Positions 1-9,424 of a stretch of DNA of 64,000 bases are shown piece by piece (the stretch's first letter is position 1; every line of letters begins with the position of its first letter). The stretch spans positions 6,324,001 through 6,388,000 of the forward strand of contig NC_067203.1 of assembly GCF_026262505.1 (NCBI RefSeq), in the 5' to 3' direction. The DNA is from Trichomonas vaginalis G3 (lineage: Eukaryota > Parabasalia > Trichomonadida > Trichomonadidae). Below the pieces are notes generated by a model that was not told where the DNA came from, searched no databases, and saw only the letters and a program-made list of their open reading frames with translations. Made by a program: the position numbers and the translations under genes.

Positions 1-158
1 TTATTTTTGGGCTGCATCAAATTTCCAGGACTGTTGTCAAAATGTCATGTTGTCTCATTTTTTCAGAGAAGTTAATTAACCTGGTGACATGGTGACGTAG
101 TGACACCCTCAGTTCTTCAAAAATAATTAATTATTGAATAACCTGAAAAACATTAACG
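1..158 (+). repeat. Direct repeat, copy 1 of a 158-bp pair
   Basis: Positions 1-158 recur without a visible difference at 912-1069. The window starts inside or at the edge of copy 1, so it may extend further left. The two copies flank the KilA-N remnant on both sides, and the second copy supplies the upstream region of that gene. Confidence 0.95.
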
Positions 159-203
159 ATAAAATTTATTTTTGGTCGTTTATGACAAAAATAAATGGTT
201 CAT

Positions 204-879
204 TTACTCACAATATTTTTTTACAAAACGACCCCAAACTTTTAACTTCTTTTCTGCAGTTTCTAATGCTATCTTAGCGAGTTCATATTCTCTAAATTCT
301 CTCTTTAAATCTTCTTGTTCCCATTGGTCTAGTTCGTATGGAGAATTCTATAACCATAATATTATCTCACGTTATGTTCTAATTGTTTTTCACACATTTT
401 TTCTAACTTCTTCTTCAAACAAATGTTAGCATTCTCTACTGTATCTTCGAGTTCTTCTTCATCTAATTTCTCATGAACTTTCTTGTCTATGGAGTCCATA
501 ATTTTCCAACTGCTATGCAATATTTTGGAGAAGCCCACATTGCTATATAGTTTATAAGTCTTGGTCTACATACGTTCCTCTAACTTGTTTGATTTCATCA
601 GGAATTCCTGCATGAATTTTGTATAAAAAGCAACAGTCCGATTCCGGCGGTTGCTATATTTTCACAAAATGCCTTATAATACCCTTCCCAGGACTTATTT
701 TCCAACAACTTTCTAAAGTCTTTCCTAAACTGCTGACACATATTTGTTGCATTAATGTAACCATCCTTGTCTCTACGTAAGACTTCAATACCGTTATAAG
801 TGCCTTTTGTGAATGTTTCACCATTAGATTTGTTCGTAAATGATTTTGCTTCGACTGACATTTCTGTTCTTACATACAA
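204..879 (-). pseudogene. KilA-N domain protein of element A, looks broken
   Basis: The N-terminal part reads as a KilA-N DNA-binding domain, with the GTYNGIEVLRR and DGYINATNMC signatures typical of large DNA viruses and phages. Further along the same strand a charged, helical tail similar in style to KilA-N/MSV199 proteins can be read. The gene looks broken, with about two breaks. Its leader (TATTTTGTATGTAAGAACAG just before the start) is almost the same as that of the KilA-N/MSV199 gene of element B at 54,908, which supports a common origin. The role of such proteins in Polintons is unknown; DNA binding is inferred from the family. Confidence 0.75.
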
Positions 880-911
880 AATAAAAAATGAAACCGATTT
901 TAAAACTAACT

Positions 912-1069
912 TTATTTTTGGGCTGCATCAAATTTCCAGGACTGTTGTCAAAATGTCATGTTGTCTCATTTTTTCAGAGAAGTTAATTAACCTGGTGACA
1001 TGGTGACGTAGTGACACCCTCAGTTCTTCAAAAATAATTAATTATTGAATAACCTGAAAAACATTAACG
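912..1069 (+). repeat. Direct repeat, copy 2 of a 158-bp pair
   Basis: Identical by eye to positions 1-158, offset 911 bp. It contains the TTTATTTTTGGG block and the TGGTGACATGGTGACGTAGTGA stretch (two or three GGTGAC-like words). It lies between the KilA-N gene start and the tail-fibre gene end. Confidence 0.95.
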
Positions 1070-1194
1070 CAAACATTAACGTAAACATTATTTCTGCAGT
1101 TCATCCATTACTTCATTACCCAATTAATTACAGACATAAAATATATTTAGTTCATTCGGTAAGCCTTGACCCAAAGGTCTGGGCTCAAGCACAT

Positions 1195-2250
1195 TCAATG
1201 AACGCGGTACCATGCGAATACAGTCACAAATGGTGGCATGTAATCTTTACCCGAGCCTGTTGGATTTGTTGTGAAAGTGTGTGAATGATTTCCTGCGGTT
1301 CCACAGAAAATACCCGTGCTTGAATCTACTGGGTCAGTTGAAATATCAGATCTATTCATTCCCTGTCTATTCGAACCCGCTGCAAGATTTGTATAACCTC
1401 TTTTTGTTATTGAATGTGAATGATTACCTGTTGTGTTTGTAGTTCCTGTATGAGTGTGCGGTGGAAGGTTTGCTTCTTTAATTTTCTTCGAACCCCCTGT
1501 TTGCTTTGAATATCTAGCACAGTATAAGAATTTATCTACAATCTGCTTCCACGTACCAAAACCTAAAACTGTTGCTGGATTTGTTGAGTTCATTGACGTA
1601 TAAATAGAACCAACAGGATATAATGTTTGAAGAATTTCATTTTTCATGCTTGTAATCACATCATTTACTTCCGACTTCTTTGCATAATTTTCATCAACAT
1701 AAGTTTTATCTGCTTTAAGATCTAAACATCCTGAAACCCATCCCGTATCGGCTTTAACTTTAAAAGTCTCCAATGTCCATTCATGATACCATTCAACCTT
1801 TTCTTTAATTTCATTATCTTTTTCATCAACATAAACCAAATTTGCCTTCTTATTTAACTCACTATCCACATATTCCTTATCCACCCTCTTCATTATGTCA
1901 TTTAGGAAACCTTCTATGAATTCCTCATTTAAATTAAATCTTCCAATCTTCAAAACTTTAGGAAATGCATTTAATGCGTAATATCTCTGTTCTTCTGGTG
2001 GAATTGATGTTATATCATCCGTTATTCCTTTAATTTTTGAATTCATAAATAAAATTTCTTTTATATTTGATATCACTGCACCACCTTTGCAAACGAATTC
2101 GAAATGTTCATTTTTCAATACTATCTCCAAATCTCCATATTTCAACCTTTGCGTTTGTTCTGCCGTCTTTGAATTATATGCATATATGGCGTATGTAATG
2201 GTCTGAAGGACCTGGGCGCTTTGCGCCTTAAGTTGCTGTTGTTTAATCAT
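1195..2250 (-). CDS. Phage-type tail-fibre/collar protein of element A
   Basis: A 351-residue protein. Residues about 120-200 carry the repeated KADKTYVDE-type linker motifs seen in phage tail fibres. From about residue 215 it has the phage tail-collar/baseplate gp10-like signature LYPVGSIYTSMN, a GFGTWKQI core, then His-rich PPHTHTG and NHSHS motifs and a hydrophobic end. By family this is a trimeric fibre tip that binds host surfaces; that role is inference here. The start is preceded by a TTTATTTTTAAATC block and ATAATAAATG. A stretch at 1281-1422 is almost identical to part of the fibre gene of element B. It looks whole. Confidence 0.85.
   Translation of the reverse strand: MIKQQQLKAQSAQVLQTITYAIYAYNSKTAEQTQRLKYGDLEIVLKNEHFEFVCKGGAVISNIKEILFMNSKIKGITDDITSIPPEEQRYYALNAFPKVLKIGRFNLNEEFIEGFLNDIMKRVDKEYVDSELNKKANLVYVDEKDNEIKEKVEWYHEWTLETFKVKADTGWVSGCLDLKADKTYVDENYAKKSEVNDVITSMKNEILQTLYPVGSIYTSMNSTNPATVLGFGTWKQIVDKFLYCARYSKQTGGSKKIKEANLPPHTHTGTTNTTGNHSHSITKRGYTNLAAGSNRQGMNRSDISTDPVDSSTGIFCGTAGNHSHTFTTNPTGSGKDYMPPFVTVFAWYRVH
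1281..1422 (-). repeat. Tail-fibre tip cassette shared with element B (copy A)
   Basis: These 142 bp match 58479-58620 at the same length with six differences that I count. It encodes the part of the fibre C-terminus between two His-rich motifs (ITKRGYTNLAAGS and CGTAGNH fall inside). The flanking parts of the two fibre genes are much less alike. Confidence 0.9.
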
Positions 2251-2274
2251 TTATTATGATTTAAAAATAAATAT

Positions 2275-2984
2275 TTAATCCGTTATCTCATCGGCTATTT
2301 TCTCTATTTGAAATTGCCATAATATTTCATTCATAAATTCTAAATCACAATCAAATAGGTCAGTTATTCTAAATTTAATATTTGATAAATCTTTTGAATG
2401 AAGAATAAATGAATTCCCAGATAATTGAAACGGATATGATAAAGAAAATGTGTTTAAGTTGATGGATAAAATGTTTTGTATTGATGGGTAAGAGTTAGGG
2501 TCTAATGTTTGATGTGAAAATCTCATTGGGGTATTAACTTTATCACATTTGATTAAAATGAAATTGGAACCGTGTCAGAATACAAAACATCCCCAACATC
2601 TTTTTCAAAATTTAATATCCCCAACAATGAACGAAGATGAGGAGTACAAAATTTAATTTTCAGCGGGAATTTAATAAGGTTATTTATTTCATCAAGTTCA
2701 AAAAGTTTATCAGGTTTTGATTTAAAATTTTCTTCATACCATACGATAAATGATTCATTTAAATAACTTAAAATCATGTTAATATCCCATTTTGCTATCA
2801 CATTATTTATATACATATCATACGTTTTTTCAAGGTCATCTTTAATAAATGATATATAATCTGAAGGGTCTAAAAGAATGGGATTAAATTTACCACTCAC
2901 AGAAACGAGAGTAACATTATAGATTCCGCTAACTGTTAAATTTAATTCACAGCTATTATTCGAAATAATATTGATAATTGACAT
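2275..2984 (-). pseudogene. Minor capsid-like protein of element A, looks broken
   Basis: Pieces on this strand resemble parts of the protein encoded at 61843-62619 in element B, for example an FKITRMSHRVQLLLGA-like segment and an HNLKDMQFRLVDF-like segment. I read it as a penton or minor-capsid candidate, by analogy with single-jelly-roll proteins of Polintons; that assignment is inference. It looks broken, about one or two breaks. It sits between the fibre gene and a divergent gene on the other strand, and its start is 20 bp from the start of that gene. Confidence 0.55.
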
Positions 2985-3003
2985 TTTTATTACGATTAAA
3001 AAT

Positions 3004-3481
3004 ATGGTAAAGCGTTATTTTCCAGTGATAAATAAAACTAGAATAAGATTACCTCAAGAATTCATAAATTCAACGAATAAGAAATTCATTCATGTTATAA
3101 ATTTTAGTGTTTTCAGAAAATATGAGTCAGTGTCATATTCATCAACAGGTTATATTTCACTTCATTCAAATTTAGTTCAATCAAACCCATATAATGACCA
3201 TTTCTTAAGATTTTCAGATGGTATTAAAAATGTAATTGATAGATTAAAATATGAACAGATTGACAATATCGAATTTTTGGAATTTTGGTTTAAATATCCC
3301 GATGGAAAAAGATTGAAGTTAAAGATAAAGCTGATACTATAACAAAAACAATTACAATGACCGATCCGGATAGTGGGGAACAAAAAGAAATAAAACAAAC
3401 GATAGAAACTGGTGAAAGGTCAATTATTATTGATTATGATTCAAAGGATTATTATTCGATAATGTTAATGCTTGAATATTA
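3004..3481 (+). pseudogene. Unknown protein of element A, looks broken
   Basis: The start at 3004 follows the TTTTTATTACGATTAAAA block typical of this element, and is divergent from the neighbouring gene on the minus strand. The product is hydrophilic, with an aromatic-rich segment LEFWFKYPDGKRLKLK and an acidic end. I do not recognise the family. It looks broken, about one break. It converges on the gene that ends at 3479. Confidence 0.5.
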
Positions 3482-4147
3482 AATAGCCTTAACAAAGAAT
3501 TTTTCAAGTGATATTTTATATTCATCAACTATTTTATTATAAATATCATTATATGTTAAATGAAGTTCAGTTGTTGTTCCGTTCTTTGATATCTTAATTG
3601 TGCTAATATCCTTTATAGGATTTATTTTTGCAACTGTTCCGCAGTATGAAACCTCATCATCTATGAAAAATTGAATCTTAACGTCTGAATCTTGAACATC
3701 ACAAAGAATGGCGATAATGTGAATTAATGATTCATAAGGTAAAATAATTAAACCGGATTGGTCAATTAAATTTATTATTGAATCATAATTATTAATTATT
3801 ATATCACGGTAAATTTTCATTAATTCAGAATTAATGTCTATTTTATATGGGTTCTCAATGTTTGATGAAAGAGGTGCTGGGTATGTTGGATAAGTGGGAA
3901 TTTCAACGGGTTCTTTACCGGGTTCAGATAAAATGATTGGGTCTCCATCTTCTTTATTTTGCTCCTCCCCCCGTTTCGGTAAGTCACGAGTTAATAAATT
4001 TGGTTGAGTTGCTGACCTTGTTAGTTCAGGGCTAACATTAACTTTAACATTTTGAATAATTCGTGATTTATCATCATTTACGTTATAACCAACCGTAATC
4101 TCTGCTTTTGCGTTAGTGTTCTTTTGACTAGTGAAACATCTTCTCAT
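3479..4147 (-). CDS. Conserved Polinton protein, homologue of the element B protein at 62846-63460
   Basis: A 222-residue protein with a low-complexity, proline-rich first half (PTYPTYPAPL) and a compact second half. The second half matches the element B protein in layout: an NPYK/NPYT start, a helical segment of about 40 residues, then an alternating beta-like region with ECCG/SYCG and a closing EYK..L pattern. The function is unknown, and a structural role is inference from its position beside capsid and fibre genes in both elements. The start follows TTTTTTTATTCGAATATAAATG. It looks whole. Confidence 0.65.
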   Translation of the reverse strand: MRRCFTSQKNTNAKAEITVGYNVNDDKSRIIQNVKVNVSPELTRSATQPNLLTRDLPKRGEEQNKEDGDPIILSEPGKEPVEIPTYPTYPAPLSSNIENPYKIDINSELMKIYRDIIINNYDSIINLIDQSGLIILPYESLIHIIAILCDVQDSDVKIQFFIDDEVSYCGTVAKINPIKDISTIKISKNGTTTELHLTYNDIYNKIVDEYKISLEKFFVKAI

Positions 4148-4179
4148 TTATATTCGAATAAAAAAATATATTTAAACTT

Positions 4180-5079
4180 TTATTTTGCTGGAAGTTTTGA
4201 ATCTATTATTCCCTGTATTTGTTCTTGAAGTTGATTTTTAGCTGGTTCATTGTAATTAATAGACCTAATATATTCATTAATTGCATTCTTATAATCATCT
4301 GATTTCTCAAATTTTCTTTTATCTGATTCCTTAACTAAATCATAAGTTAAACCTCGTTGCTGATATAATGGTTTCTTAATTAAATCTTTGAATGCTTGAG
4401 ATAAAGCACCTGATGCAATTCTTGCTACTATAATTGGTTGGAATTGATGTTTAAGTTCATCTTTAACATTTGCGAAAACTGGATCGAATAAAGCAACTTT
4501 AAAGAATTTCTTAGCTGAAATTTCAGGTCTAATATTTGCATATTGACCATCAAACTGGTTAGAATATCGTGGTAATCCATCCGGTCTCTCTTCAATAGCA
4601 TTTAATTCTTCATTGAAATAAGAATATGGATTATAACGGTATGAATTAATTGGACCATTTTCACCTTCTCCAATGTATTGTTTAACAGCTTTTCCATTTT
4701 CATCAAATTGCATAGGATAACGTTCATTATATGCTTTACGTTTAGGATAATCAGTTATAGTTAATTTGTAACCATTTATGACTTTAATATTACCTTGACC
4801 ATCAGTAACGAAAACTTCATTTATACCATCAGGTTTTCCATTTGGACCTGTAATGTCTGCTTCGTGTGCTTCCCAATTTGGACCTTGACGTTTGGCATAT
4901 GCTTGAGCTTCTGGTAATGTTAAAACATTTCTCATTTGTTTAACATCTTTTTGAAGACCGGCAACAATATGAACTAATTCTTTCATTCCATCAGGAACTT
5001 TCATAGTTCTATTATATACACCCTTTTTGTTTGTTCCTTGTTTTAATGGAACCTGTAGAAGATTTGCTATTTCAGTCAT
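4180..5079 (-). CDS. Unknown Polinton virion-region protein, 299 aa
   Basis: Hydrophilic protein without a recognised domain. It has a [21 protein letters not shown] segment, which suggests a small beta-rich module, then many Tyr, Asn and Pro residues, and a helical C-terminal third rich in Lys and Gln. It lies directly upstream of the ATPase end on the same strand, within the capsid block, so a structural or packaging role is possible but not shown. No membrane segment is visible. The start follows TTTTTATTTTTTATTTATAATTAAAC. It looks whole. Confidence 0.6.
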   Translation of the reverse strand: MTEIANLLQVPLKQGTNKKGVYNRTMKVPDGMKELVHIVAGLQKDVKQMRNVLTLPEAQAYAKRQGPNWEAHEADITGPNGKPDGINEVFVTDGQGNIKVINGYKLTITDYPKRKAYNERYPMQFDENGKAVKQYIGEGENGPINSYRYNPYSYFNEELNAIEERPDGLPRYSNQFDGQYANIRPEISAKKFFKVALFDPVFANVKDELKHQFQPIIVARIASGALSQAFKDLIKKPLYQQRGLTYDLVKESDKRKFEKSDDYKNAINEYIRSINYNEPAKNQLQEQIQGIIDSKLPAK

Positions 5080-5119
5080 GTTTAATTATAAATAAAAAAT
5101 AAAAATTAATTATAAAAAG

Positions 5120-5942
5120 TTAATCAAATTTAACACTTCCTTTATTTAAATCAACTATTATTTTTCCATGTTCACCTAATTGCTGATATTGTGTAAAGTT
5201 CATTAATGCTCATTGGTAAATTCACTTGATAAAGCATAACGTTCAACTGTTGACGACTAAACCCACTGAAAATGAAAAGGGTTGATAGATTTGATTTAAT
5301 GTTTGTGCTTAATGCTTTGAAGTATTGAACAGCCATAAAAATGAACACTGAATGTGTCGACATTGAGTTAATAACTGATTAAAATATGATTTCTCATTTG
5401 TTATTAGTTTTGATTTCACTGCATCATCTAGAAAAATGAGTGAATGCAAAAATTCTCTATCAAAATTTGAAATAGAAAGTGTTTCAAATAATTCACCCTT
5501 GTTTATCAATAATTTTATCCTCTAATCCTTGCTTCTTGATTGTATTATATAATTCTTTATACATTAAAAAGTTTTTTAAATAATCTTCTGCTTCTTCTTG
5601 TGATAAATAAATAATTGGAATTTTGATTAAATGCTTTAAAGATTCAAATGTATCATCTGAAGGTGAACCTGAACGGTTGATATAAATTAACACATGTGAA
5701 TAGGGGGAAGTGTTAGCAATAATGATAATTTGTTTTAATATCGTTAATGTTTTACCTTTATTTTGTTTACCAATTGCTGCAGTGATTGAATTTAAATAAC
5801 ATTCAGAATATGGAATTTTCATTAATTTTTCCTTAGATAGAGCATTTCTATTATCACTCAATGCTTCATTAATCATATCATCTACGTATGTATTATATAC
5901 TCCTGCTAATTCTTCATAAGGAGTGGATGAATTTAAATCCAT
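5120..5942 (-). pseudogene. FtsK/HerA-type packaging ATPase of element A, looks broken
   Basis: A P-loop-like segment (AAIGKQNKGKTLTIL) lies in the first third and a Walker B-like segment (SLIFLDDAV) further on, followed by a helix with NQLLTQCRHI. This order is that of the A32-like DNA-packaging ATPases found in Polintons, which drive genome entry into capsids. The gene lies next to the major capsid gene, the usual neighbourhood. It looks broken, with about two breaks, so element A could not make this protein from this copy. Confidence 0.75.
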
Positions 5943-5966
5943 TTAATCAAAAATAAATTTATAATT

Positions 5967-7607
5967 TTAAACATTTCTATTCATCAATATTTCATCATAT
6001 GAACTTCTATACTGTGGTGGTGTACCTGTTGGATGATATTTCAAACCTTCGTCCGGTGTCCATGTCCAATATGTAGTCCTAGTAAACCAAACCTGAGGAG
6101 GATTTGTCACCTTTGAACAGTAAGTGTCATTTTCACCCTGAATGATTGGATAAGCTTTCACTTGTACTGTAACTTGTGAGTTGAAAGTTTCTAATCCATC
6201 AAAGAATATACCCGCTCCATCACGTTGAACTGGAATAGTGCATAAGAATGAAGTTTGGTCTTTCCATGTTCTAGCTAATGGTGTGCCATTATCATCATTC
6301 AGTGGTCTAGTTAATGAGTCCTCATATTCTTCTGTGCATTCATTCACTCCATCTAAATCAGAAGCTTGAAGCATACGTGTAAAGAATATGTCACCCACTG
6401 TGGTCATCGCTTGATCGGGGAAGTTTCTGGAATCTATAGTGACCTGAAGACCTCGAAGCATTGGATTTTCTAAAACTGTTCTTTGCATTGCATTCTTCGG
6501 AAATGTTAACACAACATCTGTAACATTATGAAGAGCGTATGAGAAATCCGAGCTAATACCTTCAGGAGTGATGCAACCTCCATTTAGTGAACGAACGTCA
6601 ATATGTTGAGCTGGAATCATGAATGGATCTTCCTTACTATATAAACGTGGTATTGCTTTAACCGATTCTTCAATTAAACCGTATCCTGGTGTAATACATT
6701 TATCCTCTAAAACTTCCATCTTTGTGCATGAAATAATAACGTCATCAACTGTTGCGTCAGCAGATGTGGCGGCTAAGCTTGTAATTAATTTGGTAGGAAG
6801 TCCGATTTGTTGGAATTTGCGATCATATTTATAAACATGATTCATAATCTTTTCATAATTTTCATCAGTTATCTTTTCATAAACGTAATTTTGTAAATCA
6901 GCAACTCTTAACGGGTCAACCTGACAAAATACTAAAGCATCCCTGAAAACATAATATTTAAGAATGATATCACCAAATGATTTAGGATAATCATCGAACG
7001 CCTGAAATGCTAACAAATCATTTACCGGAATAATCATATCAAAAGTGACATCAACTTCTTCATTTGCTCTCTTGAAAACTTCTGAGGGGTCAATATATTT
7101 ACCACATACTGAGTTATCATATTTTTGAACATTATTATATAACGAATGAACAAACTTTTTAACTTTCCTTTCTGATTTTGGTTTATATGTTGCAAATGCG
7201 AAAGATTCACGGGCGCAATCCATCTGAAGATAACCGGCATCACCTCTTTCGGTTTCTACTTCTAATTGTTTAAAGCTTTGATTTGATGATTTGTAACCAA
7301 CGAATAAACGCATGCATTTAAAAGCGGCATCACATGTGAAAGCTTTATTTGAAACTAGAGTTGCTTTAACTTTGCGTTTAATATATGTGTCACCTAATTG
7401 GTTCACATCATGAGCCGGGTTTGTAATTATTAAATGAGTTTGTTTATCATCAAAATATGGAGCATCAGAGTCATAGCATGAACTTTCAAGTTCTCTATAA
7501 TATCTTCTACCGTCATTCTTTGCGAATATTTCATTTATCTTTTCGAATGAATGAAACACATTTCCATTAATCGGTTTAGTGTTTGGCACCAAATAGTTAG
7601 TCGTCAT
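5967..7607 (-). CDS. Major capsid protein of element A (double jelly-roll type, inferred)
   Basis: A 546-residue protein, rich in beta strands and aromatic residues, and about the length of Polinton major capsid proteins. A segment FDMIIPVNDLLAFQAFDDYPKS, at about residues 190-210, matches the way such capsids join their two jelly rolls. The protein is only remotely like the capsid protein of element B at 46-47.8 kb, so the two elements belong to different lineages. It sits beside the packaging ATPase. The start follows TTTTTTATTTATTAATAAATG. It looks whole. Confidence 0.65.
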   Translation of the reverse strand: MTTNYLVPNTKPINGNVFHSFEKINEIFAKNDGRRYYRELESSCYDSDAPYFDDKQTHLIITNPAHDVNQLGDTYIKRKVKATLVSNKAFTCDAAFKCMRLFVGYKSSNQSFKQLEVETERGDAGYLQMDCARESFAFATYKPKSERKVKKFVHSLYNNVQKYDNSVCGKYIDPSEVFKRANEEVDVTFDMIIPVNDLLAFQAFDDYPKSFGDIILKYYVFRDALVFCQVDPLRVADLQNYVYEKITDENYEKIMNHVYKYDRKFQQIGLPTKLITSLAATSADATVDDVIISCTKMEVLEDKCITPGYGLIEESVKAIPRLYSKEDPFMIPAQHIDVRSLNGGCITPEGISSDFSYALHNVTDVVLTFPKNAMQRTVLENPMLRGLQVTIDSRNFPDQAMTTVGDIFFTRMLQASDLDGVNECTEEYEDSLTRPLNDDNGTPLARTWKDQTSFLCTIPVQRDGAGIFFDGLETFNSQVTVQVKAYPIIQGENDTYCSKVTNPPQVWFTRTTYWTWTPDEGLKYHPTGTPPQYRSSYDEILMNRNV

Positions 7608-7676
7608 TTATTAATAAATAAAAAATCAAAATTAAAAGATGAAAATGAATTTTTAATTTTAATGAAATAATCAACT

Positions 7677-7892
7677 ATGGCTGCAGGTATATTTAAGAAA
7701 CTGTGGGATAAAGTAAAAAGAGGAGCGAGTAAAGTTTGGGAAACATTGAAGAAGGGAGCAAATTGGATATTTAAGAATAAAGAAGCAATTAGTGACGTTG
7801 CTGAATCAATAACACCAAAAGCTGCCCCAATAAGAGAAGTTTTAAATAAAGGAGAAAAAGTTTATCAAAGACTACAACCGATACTAAGATAA
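7677..7892 (+). CDS. Small basic amphipathic protein, 71 aa
   Basis: It opens with MAAGIFKKLWDKVKRGASKV, an amphipathic, Trp- and Lys-rich helix, followed by a second Trp-containing helix and a Pro-containing tail. The opening is shared with the neighbouring minus-strand gene at 7913-8149 (MAAGFFKKLWD). Small proteins of this kind in adenovirus-like virions disrupt membranes during entry (protein VI type); that role is inferred. It is divergent from the capsid gene, about 70 bp away, and converges with its paralogue, 20 bp apart. Confidence 0.65.
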   Translation: MAAGIFKKLWDKVKRGASKVWETLKKGANWIFKNKEAISDVAESITPKAAPIREVLNKGEKVYQRLQPILR

Positions 7893-7912
7893 AAATAATA
7901 TTTATTTTTCCA

Positions 7913-8149
7913 CTAACCACCCCCTATTTTATTAAGTATTCCTTCAGCTATTCCACCAACCGCGTTACCTGCTTGTGCTCCCATCGCCGGATTACCTGCT
8001 TTAGTACCTAATACTCCACCTATGATAGTTCCTGCTGTTTTCGCTACTGGTGCCAAAAAGTTTGCAACGGGTTTAATAATCTTTTTATGAACCCAACCCG
8101 CAGCTTTCTTAATTCCATCCCATAATTTTTTAAAGAATCCTGCCGCCAT
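7913..8149 (-). CDS. Small amphipathic protein with glycine-rich hydrophobic tail, 78 aa
   Basis: It has an N-terminal amphipathic helix (MAAGFFKKLWDGIKKAAGWV), then a Gly/Ala-rich hydrophobic stretch (GTIIGGVLGTKAG and AVGGIAEGILNKI) able to enter a membrane. It is a paralogue of the convergent 71-aa gene next to it. A virion membrane-active or minor core role is plausible from composition and position; I see no motif that proves it. Its start follows a T-rich block and TTAAATCAGAAATG. Confidence 0.65.
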   Translation of the reverse strand: MAAGFFKKLWDGIKKAAGWVHKKIIKPVANFLAPVAKTAGTIIGGVLGTKAGNPAMGAQAGNAVGGIAEGILNKIGGG

Positions 8150-8215
8150 TTCTGATTTAATATTAATTAAAAAATATATTTCATCACTTATATTCTAATT
8201 TTTATTTAATGATAA

Positions 8216-8584
8216 ATGAAACCGATTTTAAAAATAAATGAAACAGAGGAGGAAGAAATAAATGAAAGTGAAAATGTTCAACAAAAAATAAATGTTGTTA
8301 AATCAATTACTGAAATAAATTTTTTTTCATCTGTTGAAGAATTTAATGACTATTATGCTAATAATAAAAAATTATTTGAAGAATTGACAACGTGTAAATT
8401 GAATAAAATGTTTAAAGTTGATGGATTCAAAATTTCAAAAATAAAAGGAGTGGTTAGTTTGAAATCTATTCCTCAATCAAGAATCACCTCATTAATGAAA
8501 ATTGATGATTTAACAAAAAGAATAGAAGAGATTGAAGAAAGAATGAATCAAATAATTGATTTCATAAATTCAAATAATCATTAG
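8216..8584 (+). CDS. Unknown acidic Polinton protein, 122 aa
   Basis: Acidic N-terminus (ETEEEEINESE), a middle of mixed character, and a C-terminal coiled-coil-like helix (DDLTKRIEEIEERMNQII). The function is not recognised. The start is set by TTTTTATTTAATGATAAATG just upstream. It is divergent from the 78-aa gene. Confidence 0.55.
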   Translation: MKPILKINETEEEEINESENVQQKINVVKSITEINFFSSVEEFNDYYANNKKLFEELTTCKLNKMFKVDGFKISKIKGVVSLKSIPQSRITSLMKIDDLTKRIEEIEERMNQIIDFINSNNH

Positions 8585-8621
8585 TTTCTTAAAGTTCAAT
8601 GTTGAACTCATCAAATTCTTT

Positions 8622-8804
8622 TTAAAGTTTATGACTCCATTGATTCCATGAAATTAAATATTCTTTATCATTATATTTATACCTCATTAGCTTATTTTGG
8701 CTTTCATATTCATTTAATAATTCACAATCTTCATTTTTAAATTGAAGTTTAACCCATTCAGGATTTAAACAATGTTTAATTAATCGCGGAATATCTGACA
8801 TCAT
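8622..8804 (-). CDS. Small unknown protein, 60 aa, last gene of element A
   Basis: Hydrophilic, with Trp-containing ends (NPEWVKL, SWNQWSH). The upstream region has CTATATATAG close to the start, and a related CATCGTCTATATATAGATG word recurs about 100 bp further out, near 8899. No family is recognised. Low confidence that it is expressed. Confidence 0.4.
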   Translation of the reverse strand: MMSDIPRLIKHCLNPEWVKLQFKNEDCELLNEYESQNKLMRYKYNDKEYLISWNQWSHKL

Positions 8805-9135
8805 CTATATATAGCTTCTTTTATAAAAGATAAAAAATAAATTATTTTAAAATTAATGTTAATTTTTTAATGATTTATAAATAAATATATTTTAATGCAT
8901 CGTCTATATATAGATGTAACAAAAAAAGTCACACAACCCGTCCTATCATACTACTAATCAGATTGAATTTTTCCAATTTTTTTTTGTTTTTGGAAAAACG
9001 AAGATAAACACAAAGGATTTTGAAGTGAAAAAATGGAAAACGAATTTTTTTTGGAAATTTTTTAACTTAAATCAACTTTTTCTCATCAATACAAAGGAAA
9101 ATCGGAAATTCAATCGAAAACATATAGGAATAAAT
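8805..9135. other. AT-rich flank between element A and the DNA transposon
   Basis: No gene is visible. It holds a TATA-like palindrome near 8905, a poly-T stretch near 8980 and the left insertion site of the transposon. The end of element A lies somewhere here, but no terminal repeat could be identified. Confidence 0.5.
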
Positions 9136-9424
9136 GGGAATTTCTCGCATATGTTCGTACATGCGCAAATACTATACCTTTTGCGAATAAAGAATTTTTT
9201 CATAAAAAAATTTTTTAGGAATTAGCATATCGGCGTTTTGCGACATTGCCAAACGCCAGATTTTAACCCGACATATGAGCATAAGCTCGTATATTGGAAT
9301 AAACTCGACTTATTCCATATTAAAGTTATTATAATAATAAGGCACTTAATGTGCAAATCTAATTGAATTAGAAAATGCACATTAAGTGCCTTTTATTGGA
9401 ATATGTAATACCACATATGGAATA
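9136..9424 (+). repeat. Left terminal inverted repeat
   Basis: Starts GGGAATTTCTCGCATATG. It contains three internal palindromes: GGCGTTT...AAACGCC at about 9232-9256, CATATGAGCATAAGCTCGTATA at about 9272, and a perfect 17-bp-arm hairpin at 9339-9392. These are repeated in the right TIR and could be transposase-binding or stem structures. Confidence 0.95.
9339..9392. repeat. Perfect 17-bp-arm hairpin inside the left TIR
   Basis: AAGGCACTTAATGTGCA at 9339-9355 pairs with TGCACATTAAGTGCCTT at 9376-9392, with a 20-nt loop that itself contains CTAATTGAATTAG. The mirror copy lies in the right TIR. Confidence 0.95.

Larger units (their letters stand above)
1..8940. mobile_element. Polinton/Maverick element A, right-hand part (cut by window start)
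   Basis: This block holds virus-like genes on both strands: KilA-N remnant, tail-fibre-like protein, minor capsid-like protein, packaging ATPase, double-jelly-roll-type major capsid and small membrane-active-looking proteins. The set fits the Polinton/Maverick family. No polymerase or integrase is in view, so at least half of the element lies left of the window. Several genes look broken (about six breaks in all), while the capsid, tail-fibre and small genes look whole, so it is a fairly young fossil. No terminal inverted repeat was recognised; the right edge near 8.9 kb is set only by the last coding sequence and the DNA transposon that follows. Confidence 0.8.

Noticed and set aside
8890-8945. 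Terminal inverted repeat of element A
   Set aside because: The TATA-like palindrome there does not match the left end of element B, and the other end of element A is not in the window.
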